From positions 347,501-411,500 of the forward strand of contig CAJNDS010002568.1 of the NCBI GenBank assembly GCA_905221605.1: a stretch of 64,000 bases of DNA. Direction: 5' to 3'. Both the position numbers and the translations under genes were made by a program. Each line of letters opens with the position of its first letter. The stretch's first letter is position 1. The DNA is from Symbiodinium natans (Eukaryota; Sar; Dinophyceae; Suessiales; Symbiodiniaceae). A model generated the notes under the pieces. The model was not told where the DNA came from and made no database searches. It was given only the letters and a program-made list of their open reading frames with translations. Shown piece by piece: positions 20,063-30,515 of the stretch.

Positions 20063-20441
20063 GATGCCCAGACTTGCCGGGAAAGAGCGGAGCTGGGCTC
20101 TGGGTAGAACATGCTTTATTTTCTAGGCGTCCTTGCTGACCAACATGCATGCCACCCATTCATCCCTTTTTGACCACAGCGTGCCAGCAGAACGACGTGC
20201 TGTAGAGTTTAGCCCTATGCCGAAGCCTCAGCCTGGATTTTAAGGCTCTTACTTAAAATGAAGGATACTAGATAATCGCATGTATAATACCAGCAGCAAC
20301 GAGGAAATGTTTCTTGATCATGATACTAGCTTTACATAAGAACACTGTTTATAATGAAAGCAACCTTACTTCTATGTTGAATACTGTAATCATTTTCGTA
20401 ATATGTTGATAGATTTACATCACACACAAAGGAGAAGCCTT
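20063..20441. other. AT-rich unique spacer
   Basis: This stretch is AT-richer than its surroundings around 20270-20420. No ORF, RNA gene or repeat is recognised. Confidence 0.5.
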
Positions 20442-20535
20442 GCCTAAACCCTAAACCCTAAACCCTAAACCCTAAACCCTAAACCCTAAACCCTAAACCC
20501 TAAACCCTAAACCCTAAACCCTAAACCCTAAACCC
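20442..20535 (-). repeat. Interstitial telomeric tract
   Basis: About 13 perfect CCCTAAA units on the plus strand. Confidence 0.95.
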
Positions 20536-20633
20536 TACTTGTCCGGATGTTTGAGGGGAGCTGGAGGTTGCCAATCTTTAGGGCCAGGAGGCTCGACATG
20601 ACCAAGTTTGGCCGGCTTTTTTTGCAGCGACAT
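20535..20633 (-). pseudogene. Coding-like shard downstream of the RCC1-like gene
   Basis: On the minus strand an ATG frame reads MSLQKKPAKLGHVEPPGPKD and then QPPAPLKHPDK before a stop that is formed by the junction with the telomeric tract (AAGTAGGG). The shard is capped by CCCTAAA on the left and TTTAGGG on the right. The product is unknown; it could be a true short exon. Confidence 0.4.
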
Positions 20634-20650
20634 GCGGTCTAAGCAGCTGT

Positions 20651-20692
20651 GAGGGTTTAGGGTTTAGGGTTTAGGGTTTAGGGTTTAGGGTG
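20651..20692 (+). repeat. Interstitial telomeric tract at the end of the RCC1-like gene
   Basis: Six TTTAGGG units end about 8 bp from the stop codon of the next gene. Confidence 0.95.
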
Positions 20693-20698
20693 AGACCT

Positions 20699-22216
20699 TT
20701 AGATGTGCTGCACGCCCTCCCGCTGAGGTGGCACGGAACTGCTGCCGCCACCACTGTCAGCACCAACATCAAGGCCCCAGGTCACGACGGATCCGTCACG
20801 CAGGACTGCGGCAAAAGCACCTTGAGAAGCTTGGATGTGTTGCACGCCCTTCAGCTGAGCTTGCACAGCAGTGCTGTTGGCCCCGCCGCCCCCATAATTC
20901 GAACTACCCCAGGTCACGACAGATCCGTCACCAAGGATTGCGGCAAATGCAGGTCCAGAAGCTTGGATGTGCTGCACACCTTTCAGCTGAGCTTGCACTG
21001 AACGGCTGTCGCCACCTGCAACAGCAAGGCCCCAGGTCACCACAGATCCGTCACCGTGGACTGCGGCAAAAGCATTTTCAGAAGCTTGGATGTGTTGCAC
21101 ACCTGTCAGCTGCGCTTGAACCAAAGCGTTGTTGCCCCCAGAAACAGCACGGCCCCAGGTCACGACGGATCCGTCGCCTAGGACTGCGGCAAAAGCATGT
21201 CCACAAGCTTGGACGTGTTGCACACCCTTCAGCTGAGCTTGCACAGAACTGCTGACGCCACCTGAACTAGCAAGGCCCCAGGTCACCACAGATCCGTCAC
21301 CGAGGATTGCGGCAAAAGCATGTCGAGAAGCCTGGATTTGCTGCACACCCTTCAGCTGAGCTTGCACTGAGCGGCTGTCACCACCTGCAACAGCAAGGCC
21401 CCAAGTCACCACAGATCCGTCACCGAGAATGGCGGCAAAAGCATGTTCAGAAGCTTGGATGTGCTGCACGTCCTTCAGCCGAGCTTGCGCTAAACTGCTC
21501 TTCCCACCAGAATTAACATCGCCCCATGTAACGACACGTCCATCACTGAGGATCGCAGCGAAAGCGGCGCCAGAAGCTTGAATGTGCTGCACACCCTTCA
21601 GCTGAGCTTGCACTGAGCTGCTGTCCCCGCCAGAATCAGCATCGCCCCAGGTCACAACAGATCCGTCCCCGAGGATTGCAGCAAAAGCAGCGCCCGAAGC
21701 TTGAATGTGCTGCACGCCCCTCAGCTGACCTTGCACAGAACTGCTGTCGCCACCAAATTCAGCATCGCCCCAGGTCACCACAGATCCGTCCCCGAGGATT
21801 GCGGCAAAAGCATGTTCAGAAGCCTGGATCTTCTCCACGCCCTTCAACTGAGCTTGCACCGACCTGCTGTCACCACCAGAACGAGCGGGACCCCAAGTCA
21901 CGACGGATCCGTCTCCGAGGATGGCAGCAAAGGCACCCTCGCTCTCATTTCCAATTTCAGTGCATTTTCTCCACTTCGGTGCTGCGACTTGGGGCAGCCG
22001 AATTTGCAGACATAGCGCATCGCCACTCTGCACACGTGCCCGCTGAAGCGTCAGTCCTGCATCCAGTACGTGGCCATCAGCACTCAACAGCCGCCCTTTG
22101 CCAACAGCCAAAGCTCTCTGAGCTCTTTGGGTCAATTTTTCCACAGATGCATCTTCCTGAATCTCAAGAGAAACACTTTTGCCACTGAGCAGATACACAT
22201 CAACCGAAATTGCCAT
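20699..22216 (-). CDS. Ubiquitin-like domain plus ten RCC1-like repeats, apparently 3'-truncated
   Basis: This 505-codon intronless ORF starts at GCCATGG (good initiation context). Residues 1-78 (MAISVDVYLLSGKSVSLEIQ onward, with LLSADGHVLDAGLTL) have the layout of a ubiquitin-like fold. From about residue 90 ten units follow, each about 39-40 residues: AFAAILGDGSVVTWG, a Gly-rich turn, VQAQLKGVQHIQAS. Such repeats are expected to form RCC1/beta-propeller-like blades. RCC1-type proteins act as GEFs or protein-interaction platforms (HERC-type ligases), but no HECT or other catalytic domain is present, so I do not assign an activity. The units are very similar at DNA level, pointing to recent tandem duplication. 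The last unit breaks off after GVQHI, where every other unit continues into QAS; the DNA changes to TAAAGGTCTCACCC and then telomeric repeat. The protein probably lost its C-terminal blades. Confidence 0.85.
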   Translation of the reverse strand: MAISVDVYLLSGKSVSLEIQEDASVEKLTQRAQRALAVGKGRLLSADGHVLDAGLTLQRARVQSGDALCLQIRLPQVAAPKWRKCTEIGNESEGAFAAILGDGSVVTWGPARSGGDSRSVQAQLKGVEKIQASEHAFAAILGDGSVVTWGDAEFGGDSSSVQGQLRGVQHIQASGAAFAAILGDGSVVTWGDADSGGDSSSVQAQLKGVQHIQASGAAFAAILSDGRVVTWGDVNSGGKSSLAQARLKDVQHIQASEHAFAAILGDGSVVTWGLAVAGGDSRSVQAQLKGVQQIQASRHAFAAILGDGSVVTWGLASSGGVSSSVQAQLKGVQHVQACGHAFAAVLGDGSVVTWGRAVSGGNNALVQAQLTGVQHIQASENAFAAVHGDGSVVTWGLAVAGGDSRSVQAQLKGVQHIQASGPAFAAILGDGSVVTWGSSNYGGGGANSTAVQAQLKGVQHIQASQGAFAAVLRDGSVVTWGLDVGADSGGGSSSVPPQREGVQHI

Positions 22217-23289
22217 GGCAGGAATGCCCCTTCACTCCTGATACCCAACGCCCAACGGAAGCTTCGACATGCACCGATATCAACACTCCATAGACCCTAA
22301 GAGCCGCTGGTTTTGCCTTCAGAAACCAAACGCCTTATCTTTGTGCAGTGTAAGTATGGAACCTACCGAAGGGGCTTCGTAACCATAACCCAGGACTTTC
22401 GTGAACCCTCGACGACCCCAAACCCTAAACTCTAAACCTTAGACCCTAAACCCCTGGCTCACTTGGCGGAGTTTCTGGCTGCGGGTTTTTTTGTTGGTTT
22501 AGGGTTGAGAGCAGCTAGGGTCGGCCAAAGGCATGGGATGGAAACCCACAAGAAACCTGGAGCCCACCATGATTCCATGGGTTGGGGGTTGGGGGTTGGG
22601 GGTTGGGGGTTGGGGGTTGGGGGTTGGGGTTTGGGGTTTGGGGTTTGGGGTTTAGGGTTTAGGGTTTAGGGTTTGGGGTGTCGAGTAGGGTGTAGAATGG
22701 GGGGGCTTAGGCACTGTCATCTGCTCAGCCAAGGCATCAAGCCAGCATCAACCCCAACCCTAACCCCACAACACATCGACGGCTTAGGGTTTAGGGTTTA
22801 GGGTTTAGGGTTTCGGGTTTCGGGTTTCGGGTTTAGGGTTTAGTGTTTAGGGTTTAGGGTCTTCGAGGCCCGGGATACCCACAATCTGCTCTTAAACTTT
22901 ACGACTAATTAGAAGCCGAGAATAACCCGGGTTTAGGGTTTAGGCCAAGAACCTGGTCTGTGTGCAGGTTACCCTTTGCTTCCAGGGACCTAAAGATTGT
23001 GTCCATGAAGGTTCTAATAACCTGAATATTAGGTCTCTGGAAGTATAGAGTTAACTACAGTAACTACAGTTCTGCAGGTGAGAAGCACACTTCAAGTACC
23101 GTGCAAATGAGTGAGCAGTGTGAGCACAGAAGTCTCATGTTGTGCGGCCCCATTTATTCAGGACCTTTTCTGGGCCGCTATTGCAACATGTAATTAAGCC
23201 ACTCCGAAAAAGCCATTTCATGATTTGCAAGGGTTCTTTGGGGGGTCTTTCATTAGTGGGCGTACGCCCGCAAGTGAGCAGGTATCCTG
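22217..23289. other. Spacer upstream of the RCC1-like gene and mosaic
   Basis: Bases 22217-22415 are the putative 5' flank; no spliced-leader relic or promoter motif was found. Degenerate CCCTAAA lies at 22420-22455 and TTTAGGG/TTTCGGG at 22783-22860. The 22862-23289 stretch is unrecognised. Confidence 0.5.
22581..22700 (+). repeat. Graded telomeric variant array
   Basis: The array passes from GGGGGTT units to GGGGTTT units and then to GGGTTTA units along 110 bp, showing stepwise replacement of one variant by another. Confidence 0.85.
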
Positions 23290-23440
23290 TAAACCCTAAG
23301 CCGTCAACCCTCAACCTAAACCCTAAACCCTGAACCCTGAACCCTAAACCCTAAACCCTAAACCCTAAACCCTAAACCCTGAACCCTGAACCCTAAACCC
23401 TAAACCCTAAACCCTAAACCCTAAACCCTAAACCCTGAAC
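23290..23440 (-). repeat. Interstitial telomeric tract
   Basis: About 20 C-strand units, CCCTAAA with interspersed CCCTGAA variants; the CCCTGAACCCTGAA pairs recur in the same context, suggesting a local block duplication. Confidence 0.95.
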
Positions 23441-24081
23441 CATCCACCAGGCCCCGCGCGCCTTTACCGCCTTCTCTGCCTCCTCGGCACTCAAGGAGAC
23501 ACGCCACCTAGCCCAGTTCGGCAGCGATATGTCTAGGGCTTGGAGGGCTTCGGGCTTACCTTAAGATCCCAAACGCCTACCCTTCTTTTTTCTCGTCGGT
23601 TTTTCCAAAGAATTCCATAAACGGTCTTTAAAGTACTATGACCCACAAAAAGCAGGCTTTGGATTCTGAATTAAGGCGGCCCGTTCTCAAAAATGATGGT
23701 CCCTTTTTGGGTACCCTAATGAAGAGGGGCCTGCCTTCTAGTAAGGGCCCCAAAAAAGGGACCCTGTTTCGAGAGGCTGCCAGGGTTTAGGGTTTAGGGT
23801 TTAGGGTTTAGGGTTTAGGGTTTAGGGTTGAGGGTTTAGGGTTTAGGGTTTAGGGTTTAGGGTGTCCCACTCTAGAAGGGCTACTTACTGGGAGCTACCT
23901 GAGCCCTAAACCTCAAGAGCGAATAGGTTGAAGGGGGTGAGTTGGGCTGCCCAACAAAACCTCCCAAAACCTGAGCCCCAAAGCCTAATTAAACCCCCTA
24001 AACCCTAAACCCTAAACCCCTAAACCCTAAACCCTCCTAGAGGTTGGAAAGCTCCAAACACTTTAAGCCCACCGAATTGGA
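23441..24081. other. Unique DNA and telomeric tract
   Basis: Unrecognised DNA (23441-23781) contains a short dyad around GGGTCCC/GGGACC. TTTAGGG units occupy 23782-23865. CCCTAAA patches lie at 23996-24040. Confidence 0.55.
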
Positions 24082-24128
24082 GGTTCACGGGTCACTAGAA
24101 TTAGGATTACAAGTACACCAAAATAGGA
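24082..24128. mobile_element. Family B half copy
   Basis: The left end TTGGAGGTTCACGGGTCAC is present. The element stops where the family A copy begins, and no right arm is found. Confidence 0.5.
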
Positions 24129-24134
24129 GTATAA

Positions 24135-24233
24135 TGGGATGTTCCCCCAGTACTAACAGTCCTTGACAGGGATTATAGTGCCCCCCCCTCTAATCCCAAG
24201 TAAGGGCTGTTAGTATCAGGGGGAGCGTCCCAA
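24135..24233. mobile_element. MITE family A copy 3
   Basis: The left end is GGGATGTTCCCCCAGTAC followed by TAACAGTCCTTGACAGGG. The right end is GGGCTGTTAGTATCAGGGGG followed by AGCGTCCC. The central ATTATAGTGCCCCC and TCTAATCCC motifs are preserved. Confidence 0.75.
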
Positions 24234-24258
24234 AGTATAGGCAGACTTACCAGACTTA

Positions 24259-24369
24259 CTTGGTAGCCCAGTAACCATATTATAGGAAAGGCGCCCCTTT
24301 TTGGGTTGGTTGCTTGATAAGGGAACATTGAATCCAAGAAAGGGAAAAAGGGTACCATTGGGCTACCAA
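24259..24369. mobile_element. Family C copy 3, best-preserved
   Basis: TTGGTAGCCCAGTAACCAT at the left pairs with GGGTACCATTGGGCTACCAA at the right. The interior has GCGCCCCTTTTTGGG and GGGAACATTGAATCC. A telomeric tract follows immediately. Confidence 0.75.
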
Positions 24370-24502
24370 CCCGAAACCCTAAACCCTAGTCCTAAACCCT
24401 AAACCCTAAACCCTAAACCCTAAACCCTAAACCCTAAACCCTAAACCCTAAACCCTAAACCCTAAACCCTACTTGTAACTACCCATGAACCTCCAAGGAT
24501 GG
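24370..24502. repeat. Telomeric tract joined to a family B right arm
   Basis: About 14 CCCTAAA units (24370-24472) run straight into ACTTGTAACTACCCATGAAC and CTCCAAGG, the right arm of family B. The left arm is absent. Confidence 0.8.
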
Positions 24503-25374
24503 AACAACCTAGACGAGGCGCTGGCTCTCTACACCATGCAGCCCTGAACCCTACAAGCAAAAAGGGTTTAGGGTTTAGGGTGAAGTTGAGTTCAAGGTCC
24601 AAGGCAAAGTGAGTTGATGTCTCTCAGAAGGCGCTTGAGCCAAACAAGCACACCCCCCCCCCCCCCTCCCGCCGGCCTACCCTGAACCTCAAGCCCTAAG
24701 CCTAAGCCGTAAGCCCGAAACCTCGAGTTTGTGAAGGCTGGTTTAGGGTTTAGGGTTTAGGGTTTAGGTTCTGTACCCTTTTGGGCATTTTCACAGATTG
24801 TCAAAGGCTTCTATCGGGCTCTACAGGCTTTTTTATTGAGGGTTTCGGCGTGGATTCTTGACAAGGTCTTGCAAGACTTGGGGCTTCATGGCCCAAGTAG
24901 GGTTTAGGGTTTAGGGTTTAGGGTTTAGGGTTTAGGGTTTAGGGTTTAGGGTTTAGGGTTTAGGGTTTAGGGTTTAGGGTAGCTACAGAAGATGACGGGC
25001 TCTGAAGTTCACCTTGCTTTATAAGCACTCAGAGGCACCTAATGGGCTCGCGCGGCCCGGAACGCCACTGCTGCGCCTTTCAAGGGACGAAAGGAGTGAC
25101 CGTTTAGGTTTAGGGTTTAGGGTTTAGGGTTTAGGGTTTAGGGTTTAGGGTTTAGGGTTTAGGGTTTAGGGTTTAGGGTTTAGGGTTTAGGGTTTAGGTC
25201 CCCTACGAGGAACCTTAGGGGGGTTGCTAAAGGGGGCTAGTTTTTAGGGGCTGCCTAGAGGTATACGGTGTGTACACAGAGGGGGTTTTTCTTCGGGGGA
25301 TAAGATTCAGCGTCCCTTCTTGGGGTCCCTCCTTCGAGCCCTTAATACATGGGGTGTTTTCGAGCTCCAGAGAC
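24503..25374. other. Telomeric mosaic
   Basis: TTTAGGG tracts lie at 24742-24770, 24898-24980 (about 11 units) and 25105-25200 (about 13 units). A C-run lies at about 24653-24667. The intervening unique pieces are not recognised. Confidence 0.6.
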
Positions 25375-25487
25375 TAGGTTGCCCAGTAACCTAGGATTAA
25401 AAAGGGTGCCCTTTTTTGCTTAAAGGGGTTTATAGGGGAACCTAGAGCCCCCAAAAAGGGAATAAGGGCACTACTGGGCATCCTAGG
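25375..25487. mobile_element. Family C copy 4
   Basis: Left: AGGTTGCCCAGTAACCTAGG. Right: GGGCACTACTGGGCATCCTA. The interior AAAAAGGGTGCCCTTTTTT is palindromic. Confidence 0.55.
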
Positions 25488-25929
25488 AAAACTTTGCAAG
25501 GATCGATCGGGTCCACGGCAGACGCCTTGATAGGGACTCAAGTAGCCTGGCGTATGAGATCCCAGCTTGAGGCTTTAGGGTTTACGGTTTAGGGTTTAGG
25601 GTTTGAGAATTCGCTTGGTCTCAGGTCCCACAAACAATGACCAGCTGATTCGACCCAACACACGCCTATGAAGCCCTCATCCCCGAATGAAAGCCCCCTT
25701 GCACTCCCAACCCAGTCATACCAGCGCTGACCCACTAGTTCGCCACAAGGCTGCCTATTGTGCCTGTATGTCGGTTCTCTAGTTCACCTATAATGGGTTA
25801 GAAGTACCCATGAACCTCAAACCCAAAACCCCTTTAATGGGTTAGAAGCAGCCGTGAACCTCAGAGTAACTCCAGTATACCTGATCTGAGCCACCCTTTT
25901 CTGAGGACCAAAGGAACCCCAAAATTATA
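25488..25929. other. Mosaic spacer with family B right-arm fragments
   Basis: Two tandem pieces of AATGGGTTAGAAGTACCCAT with GAACCTC (about 25792-25866) resemble the family B right end. The rest is unrecognised. Confidence 0.45.
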
Positions 25930-26027
25930 AACCCATTAAGGAATACACCGTAATTTATACAGGGATCCTTAATACGAGTTAAGGTATATTCCTTGATTAA
26001 GGGGGGCTTGGGCTCTTTGGGTAAACC
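25930..26027. mobile_element. Family F copy 2
   Basis: CCCATTAAGGAATACACCG at the left and GGTATATTCCTTGATTAAGG then CTTGGGCTCTTTGGG at the right surround AGGGATCCTTAATACGAG. Confidence 0.65.
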
Positions 26028-26064
26028 CTTTTTTGGCCTCCTTTGGTCCCCCCATGTTGGGCCT

Positions 26065-26215
26065 GAACCCTAAACCCCTAACCCCTAAACCCCTAAACCC
26101 CTAAACCCCTAAACCCCTAAACCCTAAACCCCTCAACCCCTACACCCCTAAACCCCTAAACCCCTAAACCCCTAAACCCCTAAACCCCCTAAACCCCTAA
26201 ACTCCTAAACCCCTA
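26065..26215 (-). repeat. CCCCTAAA octamer array
   Basis: About 18 C-strand units, predominantly the 8-mer CCCCTAAA, with a few CCCTAAA and CCCCTCAA units. Confidence 0.9.
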
Positions 26216-28826
26216 ATCCTCGGAAGGGAAGCGCGCCTCCTGCGGCACGCGGGTCCGCACATCTCGCTGATTAATCAGGTAGGCCACCTCCGCAGACATT
26301 AGGGTATAGGGTTGAGGGTTTAGGGTTTACGGTTTAACTTGCGGGTCCTTCGTCGGGAATGGGGGGGAAGTAGGTACCCTAAACCCCAAACTTTGACACC
26401 CTGAACCCTAAACCCTCAACCCTAAATCCCCAAACCCCTAAACCCTAACCTTAAACCCTAACACTTGGCCCTTGGATCTAGGGTTTATAAACGGGTATAA
26501 GGAGGGAGAAAGGTTTCTCCTTTAGTCCCTTGAGTTTAGGGTTCAGGATGTGTAGGGTTTCGGGTCTGTTGGAAGCCTGATTCTGTCTGACCGCTAGAAG
26601 ATGCGGTCCGAGTGGCGTCTGAGCCATAAAGCCCTCAAACCTCTGAATCCCTTTCCCCAAGACCTAAGCCCTAAGCCCTAAACCCTAAACCCTAAACTCT
26701 GCAGCCCGGAACAGGGCCCTTCAAGGCACCGGGAACCGAGTGCGCCCCTTTTTTACGGCATCCCATACACGCCCAACCCCTTTGCTCACTCAAGGGACCC
26801 TTATAAGGGACCTTAGGGGTGATTCGGGGGTATATTAGGGACTATCTAGGGTATAGATAGGGGTTACGTGGGGGAAGAAGATCCAGGGCCCCTGTGATCA
26901 TCACATAACCGAATATCGCCCTGCAAGAAACCCTGGAACAAAGCCTAAGTTCACCCTAAACCCTAAACCCTAAACCCTAAACCCTAAACCCTAAACCCTA
27001 AACCCTAAACCCTAAACCCTAAACCCTAAACTTCAAGCCGCGAGTTCCCTCAAAACCCTCAAGCCCCAAACCTTCATTTCCCCAAGAATCCCCCCAAAAA
27101 ACCGCTCAAACCACACTTTTCACCCAAAACCCCTAAACCCTACCAAAAAAATGCTTCCCGGCCCAGGGCGCCTGCGCCAGTGGACAAGGCCTAGACGGCA
27201 CCACAAGACCCATACACATTAAGGGTTTAGGGTTTGGGGTTTGGGGTTTGGGGTTACGGTTTGGGGTTTAGGGCTTCGGGTTAAGGGGTCGTGTTTGGGG
27301 TTTAGGGTTTCGGGTTTAGGGTTACAGAATATACTTGGGAACCAAACCTAATCGATGGGAACTCCTTTAAGGCCCAAGTTTTCTACTGTGCCCTGTGCCC
27401 GTACCTGGGCCCTTATGCGCATTGGCCATTTCAACGTTTCTTGGGGCTCTCTGACCTTCAAAAGTGGCAAGCAATAGCCCCAAGCGGCGTTCCTAAATTT
27501 GACGGGGGCGATGTTAGGGTTTAGGGTTTAGGGTTTAGGGTTTAGGGTTTAGGGTTTAGGGTTTAGGGTTTAGGGTTTAGGGGATTTTCAAGGTTTAAGG
27601 TCTATGTCGAGGGGCTTGTAAGAGGTTTATTGCTGGGCTTCTAGGGCATATATGGGCTTTCCTGGTGGTTTGGGGCTTTGCGGCGGGTGGATTTAGGGCT
27701 TTAAGGTTTAGGGCCTACCTAAACCCTAAACCCTAAACCCAAAACCCCGAACCCTGAACCCCTTTAGGGCTTTAGGGTTTGTTGGCACAGGTTTCAGGGT
27801 TTAGGAATCTCAGAGGGCACCGGGTTCGGGTTCAGAGTTTATGGGTTTAGGGTTGAGGGTTTCAGGTATAGGGTTTCGTCCAAAAACCGCCGGGCTTATT
27901 GAAATTGTTCAGGGTTCAGGTCAGGGGAAGTTTTCGAGGAAAGTTTGAAGGAATTTCAAGGAGTTTCGAGGAGTTTCATTCTTTGACTTTTGAATGATTT
28001 CAAGCTGCAGGAGCTTGAGGGTGTAGCGTTTGGGGGGTCTAGGGTTTGGGGGGTTTAGGGTTGGGCTTACACATATTGGGAGTCGGGGTACGCTTGTTTG
28101 GGGGGTCCTATAAGGGTTGAGCTTAGAGTTTTATTCAGGGTTTAGGGCTTAGGGCTCGTGGACCCTCAGCCCTAAACGCTCAAAAAGGGCACACGCTTTG
28201 TGGGGCTTTGGTACTTCAAGGGTTCTTGCCTAAAAGCAGCCGAACCCTCAGATCTTCCAACGACCCTAAACGCGAAGCCCTACACAATGTTGCTCAGATG
28301 TCAGAGACAGCGCCCGAGTAAGCCATGAAACAGGATTTTTGTCTCTGCATATGGGTCTGAAGTCTTAAGAAGTATTGACCCAGGGTTGAGGATTCTGGTT
28401 TCAGTACTATGTTTAGGGGATATCCGTATCCGAACATGAGGTGTCCCCTTTGGTGGCGCTTTAAGGAGATTTGAAACGAATACTTGAGCGATACAGGGGT
28501 AACCCTAAACCCTAAACCGTAAACCCTAAACCCTAAACCCTAAACCCTTTACCAACTAGATATTTCCATAATAGGGGTCAGCCAAAGACTGTAAGACCCA
28601 GGTCGTTCGCCCGCTTTCCACAGCTCGGAAGGCAAAACCAATTTGGGGCTTTGCGTCCCTCTCCAACTGAAACCACCTCACTATTAGAGGAATCGTCGAA
28701 GCCTGGGTACCCCCCCGCCCCCCCCACTCCAAAACTCTAAATCAGGGCTTTGTGAAGGAAGCCCCTCAACCCGTGGACGGAAGAAACAAGTTTGGGAAGC
28801 CAGCAATTGACTTGAGTTTTTGCCTG
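26216..28826. other. Telomeric mosaic, no gene seen
   Basis: A possible family J dyad lies at 26490-26540 (GGTATAAGGAGGGA / TCTCCTTTAGTCCC). CCCTAAA occupies 26955-27030 (about 10 units), TTTGGGG variants 27222-27330, TTTAGGG 27514-27582, CCCTAAA 27718-27765 and 28500-28550. Unique pieces up to about 300 bp (27585-27715, 28140-28500) are unrecognised. Confidence 0.55.
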
Positions 28827-28978
28827 GCCTAAACCCTAAACCCTAAACCCTAAACCCTAAACCCTAAACCCTAAACCCTAAACCCTAAACCCTAAACCCT
28901 AAACCCCAAGCCCCTAACCCTAAACCCTAAACCCTAACCCTAAACCCTAAACCCCAAACCCTAAACCCTAAACCCTAC
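28827..28978 (-). repeat. Interstitial telomeric tract
   Basis: About 21 CCCTAAA units with occasional CCCTAA, CCCCAAA and CCCTAACCC irregularities. Confidence 0.95.
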
Positions 28979-29080
28979 CCAGCAAGTCTCAGAGCAAAAG
29001 GTCTGGGCGCCGCGCTCCGCCGCCTGGATGGCTTTGGGCACGCTGCACAAGCTCAGCATCTCACCTCCAGAGCAGCGAGG
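28979..29080 (-). pseudogene. Coding-like shard
   Basis: The minus frame reads CSGGEMLSLCSVPKAIQAAE then RGAQTFCSETCW and ends at TGG|GTAGGG, directly against the telomeric tract. TTTAGGG follows on the other side. Composition is that of a real protein segment; the family is unknown. Confidence 0.4.
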
Positions 29081-30106
29081 GGTGTAGGGTTTAGGGTTTA
29101 GAAGAATCTTGAACAAAATTCTGAAATTTGATCCTCTCAAACCCCAATAAGGTATTACGCAAAAAAAGGGGGCCCTCATGTACAGTGTGAGGTCTCTATT
29201 TTGTCGACAGGCACTGCAGCCAGGTACAGTTTGGGCACTGGCGGCCTCCCCATCGAAGGAGTGAGGATGTCTGAGGCACCGAGAGAAAACACTACTTGCC
29301 ACACACCCTAAACCCAAAACCCAAAACCCTAAACCCTAAGCCCTAAGCCCTGAGCCCTAAGCCCTATGCTCTAAGTCCTAAGCCCCGGTTCCAGGTCCCG
29401 GATCCACCTCCTGGTCGCGTCTTCCGGATCTTTGCCAGACTCAGATGGGAAGTGCTTTGAATCCCATCTAGAGAGCGGGTTAGGGTTTAGGGTTTCGGGT
29501 TTAGGGTTTACTTAATCCCTGTTCCCCTAGGAAGAAAAAAGGATCCTTTTTGTTTATATATAAGAAAGCCCATAACCCAAAAAGCAAAAAGGATCCCTAA
29601 CACTGATCTAGTTTAGGGTTTAGGGGTTTAGCGGAGTATGAATACCTTTCCCTGGATCCTCATACTGCTGAGCTGCACCGGTTTCGACTCTGACTTGGGA
29701 TTTGTGGTTCATCGAATTCACCTGGGTGATCTCCTGCTCTAGATGGTAAGCGACTTTCTGTGCGTCCCCTGCAACTGTGGACATTCACTGCGACATGCAC
29801 AGGATCAGCTTGATTCGTAACCCTAAACCCTAAACCCTAAACCCTAAACCCTAAACCCTAAACCCTAGACTGCAAAGATGCCAAACAAACTTTGCAACGC
29901 AGGCATGTCTTTGTGTGTCTGGGATCTGTGGCATACTTGGAAGCTTCGGGTTCATAGAGTTTAGGGTTTAGGGTTTGGGGTTTAGGGTTGAGGGTTTAGG
30001 GTTCAGGCTTTTCAAGTTTCGGGTTCATAGAGTTTAGGGTTTAGGGTCTGGCTGAGGGTTTAGGGTTTGGGGTTTAGGGTTTAGGGTTCAGGCTGCAGGG
30101 TTTAGG
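29081..30106. other. Mosaic spacer
   Basis: TTTAGGG lies at 29085-29103 and 29475-29510, CCCTAAA at 29818-29868 (about 7 units), and mixed TTTAGGG/TTTGGGG at 29960-30110 with a repeated TCGGGTTCATAGAGTTTAGG block. The minus ORF 28961-29317 crosses several pieces and is not one gene. Confidence 0.55.
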
Positions 30107-30209
30107 CACTTGGAGGCTCATGGGTAGCTATGAGTAGGGTAAGATAGGTACCCTAACACAGAGGGTTATACGTTTCGCTACTTATAGCTACCCGTATGAA
30201 CCTCCAAGT
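30107..30209. mobile_element. Family B copy, both arms intact
   Basis: ACTTGGAGGCTCATGGGTAG at the left pairs with ATAGCTACCCGTATGAACCT and CCAAGT at the right. The core contains TAGGTACCCTA. Confidence 0.75.
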
Positions 30210-30515
30210 CCGCTTCAGTGGGCTGCAGAAATGCCACTTTAAGACCCCGGTGCGTCGAGGTTGTGTGCTGGGACTGACGTTGAGTAGTGCTGTGCCATCA
30301 CCCTAAGCCCTAAACCCTAAATCCTAAACCCTCTTCCAGCAACTGACTGAGACTGGGTGCCAGAGGCGATACGTGTCCTCCTCTTAAAGAACCATGAAGA
30401 AACATGAATTTTGCACATTCCTTTCAGGCCTGAACTCCAGTAACCTACAAACATGCTGCCTACCCATTCAAACCCTAAACAACCCGAAAGCCCGAACCCC
30501 AAAATCCAAAACCCT

